A stretch of 9,893 nt of DNA, taken from positions 1-9,893 of the forward strand of contig JBASWO010000186.1 in assembly GCA_049276515.1 (NCBI GenBank). Direction: 5' to 3'. Below are positions 7,566 through 9,893 of this stretch, one piece after another. The translations under genes and the position numbers were made by a program. The DNA is from JAATFY01 sp049276515 (GTDB lineage Bacteria; Pseudomonadota; Alphaproteobacteria; UBA9219). Each line of letters opens with the position of its first letter. Within the stretch, counting starts at the first letter, position 1. The notes below the pieces were generated by a model that saw nothing but the letters and a program-made list of their open reading frames with translations, did not search any database and was not told the DNA's origin.

Positions 7566-8200
7566 TGCGCCATATCTCACTCAAGCAACGTGGTTTCACT
7601 TTAACTGAGTTCGCCATTATTCTGTTTGTTGCGGGCATACTTATCGCCGGTGTCTGGATGGGCGCTGGTGCTGTTTGGGATAGTTACCGCGCTTATCGCG
7701 CCAACCAGCAAATGGCGACTGTTGTACTCAATATACGAGAAAATTTTATAAGTCTTACGCAGTGGCCGGATGCAGTTGGTTTTTATCTGACACAACGCTT
7801 AGATCAACGGAACATTTTCCCTTTGGAAATGCGCCGTAATCCCGCAGCGGGTGCTGGCGGCGGTCCTATCGATAGTGTTTTCAATAATAATTTTACGAGC
7901 GGTACAGCGCCTGTAAACGGATCTTTCAATGTGCAGGTTGAAACGGGCGCAGGCGGACTTAGAAACGCATTTCGCGTTAGTTTTACAGGATTAACGCGCG
8001 GACCCTGTATCAAACTTTTAAGCAGCATCCCGATCAACAATGCTGAGCTTGGTATTATAAAAATTGGGACGCAAAATATGGCTGGTGGTACCAGTACTAC
8101 GACAATGACATCTATGATTACGCCAACCCAGGCCCGGACTTGGTGCAATGCGGCCGGCAATAACAATGAAGTCGATATCAATTTCAAGCTGCGTAACTAG
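7562..8200 (+). CDS. Type IVb-like prepilin 3 (probable minor pilin)
   Basis: The protein has 212 residues. The leader MMRHISLKQRG, the shortest in the set, precedes FTLTEFAIILFVAGILIAGV: Gly11-Phe12 site, Glu+5 and a hydrophobic helix. The mature length is 201. NIFPLEMRR (84-92) is the shared motif, without the NPW that follows it in pilins 1 and 5. FRVSFTGLTRGPCIKL (137-152) holds Cys149, which pairs by position with Cys195. A Gly/Ala/Asn-rich middle (about 94-120) looks like a surface loop. The start overlaps the pilin 2 stop by 4 bp (ATGA), with GAGGGA at 7547-7552 giving a 9-nt spacing. A second ATG at 7565 is also possible and would drop one Met. Coupled translation with pilin 2 suggests related, low-level subunits of the same filament. 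Confidence 0.88.
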   Translation: MMRHISLKQRGFTLTEFAIILFVAGILIAGVWMGAGAVWDSYRAYRANQQMATVVLNIRENFISLTQWPDAVGFYLTQRLDQRNIFPLEMRRNPAAGAGGGPIDSVFNNNFTSGTAPVNGSFNVQVETGAGGLRNAFRVSFTGLTRGPCIKLLSSIPINNAELGIIKIGTQNMAGGTSTTTMTSMITPTQARTWCNAAGNNNEVDINFKLRN

Positions 8201-8204
8201 GTGA
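8199..8204 (+). promoter_or_regulatory. Ribosome binding site deciding the pilin 4 start
   Basis: AGGTGA at 8199-8204, overlapping the pilin 3 stop, lies 5 nt before the ATG at 8210. The earlier in-frame starts, GTG 8201 and ATG 8204, have no comparable site upstream, so 8210 is preferred. Confidence 0.5.
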
Positions 8205-8209
8205 TGCTC

Positions 8210-8863
8210 ATGTTCAAACAATTTTTCAATTTCAAAACATCACGGGGTTTTACCCTTATTGAGCTTGCCATTGTCTTGGGTGTCATCGGCCTCGTTTTGG
8301 GTGGATTGTGGGCGACGGTGTCTGCTGTGTGGGAAAAAACGCGGCAAGAAAAACTCTATGAGGAAATTTTTACGATCGTTAAAAATGTTCGCTCTTACTA
8401 TGCAGGACAAGCGGGCATCAGTGGTTCTTTTCCAGCTCTGAGCACGAGTTTGGGCAATGCTGGTGTTTTTCCAGGCGACATGCGTCGTACAGCAGGCTGC
8501 ACAAACGGCGGCGCTCAATGTTTTGATCATCCCTGGGCGACAACGGCTCTGGCAACTCCGGAAGGCTCCTTCACAATTTGCCCCTGGACGGTGGCCGGGG
8601 TGGTTTGTGGTGCGGGGCCATCCCCTCTTTTTTCGATCCATCTTAGGGATATACCAAGCGAAGCCTGTATAAACGCCGTGACCAAAAACTCCGGTACAGC
8701 AGCACAGCCAGGCCTCGTGGATGTTGTTATTAATGGGGTTAGTATGGTGGCAGCCGGTGGCAGGCTACCCCCCGCTGTATCCTTGGTTAGAACCAATTGT
8801 GCTGCTGTCACCACGACGCCAGCGCTCGATTTTGTCTATCGCATCATTCCGCCTACGAATTAG
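8210..8863 (+). CDS. Type IVb-like prepilin 4, six-cysteine minor pilin
   Basis: The protein has 217 residues from the ATG at 8210; an upstream GTG at 8201 or ATG at 8204 would add up to three residues. The leader MFKQFFNFKTSRG precedes FTLIELAIVLGVIGLVLGGL, with Gly13-Phe14 and Glu+5. Conserved motifs are SYYAGQAG (62-69), GVFPGDMRR (85-93) and DHPW (106-109). It has six cysteines (97, 104, 124, 133, 153, 197). The last two match the pair shared by all these pilins, and the other four are unique to this protein. The extra cysteines flank the FP motif and the start of the C-terminal domain, so the head may be braced by up to three disulfides. It is the last of the four packed pilin genes. The call as prepilin is firm; a tip or specialised role is inference from the odd cysteine content. 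Confidence 0.88.
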   Translation: MFKQFFNFKTSRGFTLIELAIVLGVIGLVLGGLWATVSAVWEKTRQEKLYEEIFTIVKNVRSYYAGQAGISGSFPALSTSLGNAGVFPGDMRRTAGCTNGGAQCFDHPWATTALATPEGSFTICPWTVAGVVCGAGPSPLFSIHLRDIPSEACINAVTKNSGTAAQPGLVDVVINGVSMVAAGGRLPPAVSLVRTNCAAVTTTPALDFVYRIIPPTN

Positions 8864-9015
8864 TTAGAATCAGTTAACCAAAACCTGGCTTGTTAAAATG
8901 CAAGATTTCGATTAGCCTGATTCGCGACCCCACCCCCCGTCTTTACGCCATTTTAAGGGTTTGTAAGTAAAGTCGGGCACCATCAGACAGGTACATCACT
9001 TAGGGAGAACAAGGA
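8864..9015 (+). promoter_or_regulatory. Intergenic leader of pilin 5 with possible promoter
   Basis: This 152-bp non-coding gap is the longest in the window. It has no clear terminator for pilin 4. Weak promoter-like boxes occur: TTTACG at 8942-8947 with TAAGTA at 8964-8969 (16-bp spacing), and TAAAAT at 8894-8899 without a convincing -35. ATGCAAGATTT at 8898-8908 differs by one base from ATGCAAGGTTT at 6213-6223 upstream of pilin 1, so the two pilin promoters may share a regulator site. A C-rich run lies at 8928-8938. Separate transcription of pilin 5 is plausible but no single promoter is certain. Confidence 0.35.
9002..9015 (+). promoter_or_regulatory. Two overlapping ribosome binding site options for pilin 5
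   Basis: AGGGAG at 9002-9007 is 8 nt before the ATG at 9016, and AAGGA at 9011-9015 is 6 nt before the ATG at 9022. Both are strong and both starts are in frame, so the leader is 16 or 14 residues. The strength of the sites fits high expression. Confidence 0.55.
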
Positions 9016-9672
9016 ATGACCATGGACACGTCCACACATACGCATAAAAAATCAAAGCGCGGCTTTACACTAACCGAAATCGCGATCGTGCTCGGTATTA
9101 TCGGCTTGATCTTAGGCGCGATCTGGGTAGCGGCTTCAGCCGTTTATAACAATCTGCGTACATCACGTGCGACAACGGAATTACTCCAAGTTGCGCAAGC
9201 TGTACGTTCCATGTATGCAACCGCAGCAACAGTTGATGCGGGCGCTAACATGACAACCATCCCCTTCACAGCTGTAGCAGCTGGTCCGCAGACAACTTAT
9301 GTTCAAGCGGGTGTATTCCCAACGGACATGGTTGCTGGTGCTGGTCCATACACTGTAACCAACCCATGGGGCGGTTCAGCGAACATCTTGTCAGCACAAT
9401 CAACAGCAGCGAACGATTCGTTCATGATCTTGTTTGATCGTGTTCCACAATCAGCTTGTATCACAATGATCACCAGCAACACTGGCAGCGGCCGTGACTC
9501 GTCGCTCTATGGTGTCGGTGCGGGTGCCGCAGCTGCCTTTGCTGTTGCAGCCGGTGGTACAACACCAGGTGCGACATCAATGCCTAACTTCCCAATCACG
9601 GCGTCAACAGCACGTACAACTTGTGCTACCGCCAACAACAACCTCGCCTTCCAGTTCCGTTTGAAGGGCTGA
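9016..9672 (+). CDS. pilS: Type IVb-like prepilin 5, candidate major pilin (PilS-like)
   Basis: The protein has 218 residues. The leader MTMDTSTHTHKKSKRG is followed by FTLTEIAIVLGIIGLILGAI: Gly16-Phe17 site, Glu+5 and a hydrophobic helix. The mature length is 202. Motifs are GVFPTDMVAG (99-108) and TNPWGG (115-120), the clearest match to the PilS-type consensus in the set. Cys148 (VPQSACITM) and Cys203 bound the probable D-region. The mature part is Ala/Thr/Gly-rich and weakly charged, with a single Lys near the C-terminus. Asn codons are 10 AAC to 1 AAT, a preference typical of highly expressed genes and opposite to pilin 1. A 152-bp leader, strong ribosome sites and an intrinsic terminator directly after the stop suggest an abundant, separately expressed subunit. 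The symbol is by analogy with R64 pilS. Its first coding part is identical to pilin 6. Confidence 0.9.
   Translation: MTMDTSTHTHKKSKRGFTLTEIAIVLGIIGLILGAIWVAASAVYNNLRTSRATTELLQVAQAVRSMYATAATVDAGANMTTIPFTAVAAGPQTTYVQAGVFPTDMVAGAGPYTVTNPWGGSANILSAQSTAANDSFMILFDRVPQSACITMITSNTGSGRDSSLYGVGAGAAAAFAVAAGGTTPGATSMPNFPITASTARTTCATANNNLAFQFRLKG
9055..9154 (+). repeat. 100-bp perfect direct repeat, copy 1 (inside pilin 5)
   Basis: These 100 bases match 9794-9893 exactly at a constant offset of 739. They encode the end of the leader, the cleavage site and the N-terminal helix (KRGFTLTEIAIVLG through VYNN). Identity includes every synonymous position, and the sequence just upstream differs. Confidence 0.97.
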
Positions 9673-9693
9673 GATTTGTTTAGTTAGAAGATT

Positions 9694-9729
9694 AAAGCGG
9701 GGAGCCACAAGCTTCCCGCTTTTTATTTT
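9694..9729 (+). terminator. Rho-independent terminator after pilin 5
   Basis: A 12-bp stem pairs AAAGCGGGGAGC (9694-9705) with GCTTCCCGCTTT (9711-9722), with one G-U pair and a 5-nt CACAA loop. A T-rich tail TTTTATTTT (9721-9729) follows. It begins 21 bp after the pilin 5 stop and should end most pilin 5 transcripts, leaving pilin 6 to read-through or its own start. Confidence 0.93.
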
Positions 9730-9760
9730 GGTAAGAACTCAAGACTAAAGCGAGGAACCT

Positions 9761-9893
9761 ATGAAGCTAAAACCAACACAATCTTTCAAAGCCAAGCGCG
9801 GCTTTACACTAACCGAAATCGCGATCGTGCTCGGTATTATCGGCTTGATCTTAGGCGCGATCTGGGTAGCGGCTTCAGCCGTTTATAACAATC
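9761..9893 (+). CDS. Type IVb-like prepilin 6, N-terminal part (3' truncated by window edge)
   Basis: Forty-four codons are visible. The leader MKLKPTQSFKAKRG differs from that of pilin 5, but from the last leader residues onward (KRG then FTLTEIAIVLG) the protein and the DNA are identical to pilin 5. Gly14-Phe15 and Glu+5 give the prepilin cleavage signal, followed by the full N-terminal hydrophobic helix. GAGGAA at 9752-9757 lies 3 nt before the ATG at 9761 and supports the start. It lies 31 bp after the terminator tail of pilin 5, and no clear promoter is seen in that gap. It is probably a duplicate or variant of the major pilin. Whether its head domain matches or diverges from pilin 5 cannot be seen. 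Confidence 0.88.
   Translation, partial: MKLKPTQSFKAKRGFTLTEIAIVLGIIGLILGAIWVAASAVYNN
9794..9893 (+). repeat. 100-bp perfect direct repeat, copy 2 (inside pilin 6, runs to window edge)
   Basis: Exact copy of 9055-9154. It is still identical at the last base of the window, so the true repeat may be longer. The left boundary is sharp: the next base upstream is C at 9793 against A at 9054. Confidence 0.97.

Noticed and set aside
8867..8923. Inverted repeat GAATCAG/CTGATTC after pilin 4 as a terminator or operator
   Set aside because: Arms are only 7 bp with 43 bp between them and no T-run follows; expected by chance at this size.
9001..9893. Transposon or integron-type origin for the pilin 5/6 duplication
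   Set aside because: No terminal inverted repeats, transposase, integrase or attC-like sites are visible around either copy; plain tandem duplication or gene conversion suffices.

Overview
The window holds one strand-consistent gene cluster, all on the + strand, for a type IVb pilus. The gene order matches the plasmid R64/IncI thin-pilus locus (pilN-pilO-pilP-pilQ-pilR-pilS). The DNA is of intermediate GC by eye. The secretin, periplasmic and inner-membrane parts indicate a Gram-negative bacterium, most likely a proteobacterium. The sequence alone does not fix the genus, nor whether this is chromosome or plasmid. No replication, transfer or transposase gene is visible.

Layout. Positions 2-1042 are the 3' end of a PilN-type outer-membrane secretin gene cut by the window edge. 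It is followed without a gap by pilO (1042-2304, membrane accessory protein), pilP (2288-3139, periplasmic), pilQ (3190-5106, assembly ATPase, TTG start) and pilR (5103-6203, polytopic platform protein). Overlapping stops and starts imply a translationally coupled operon. A 59-bp gap with an imperfect direct repeat and a -10-like box then leads into a tandem run of prepilin genes. Four are tightly packed (6263-6916, 6924-7565, 7562-8200, 8210-8863). After a 152-bp gap comes a fifth (9016-9672), closed by a strong intrinsic terminator (9694-9729). A sixth starts at 9761 and runs off the window.

How the parts work together. PilQ would power polymerisation of pilin subunits on the PilR platform, PilO and PilP would bridge the envelope, and PilN would form the outer-membrane exit channel. 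The pilins all carry a G^F cleavage site, Glu at +5, one N-terminal hydrophobic helix and at least a C-terminal cysteine pair. Pilin 5 is the best candidate for the major subunit, because of its own leader region, its strong terminator and a codon preference unlike pilin 1. Pilins 1-4 look like minor or tip subunits. No prepilin peptidase or lytic transglycosylase gene is in view.

The most unusual features are the expansion of the single pilS slot into at least six prepilin genes, and a perfect 100-bp repeat shared by the starts of pilins 5 and 6. The repeat is still identical where the window ends, which points to recent duplication or gene conversion.
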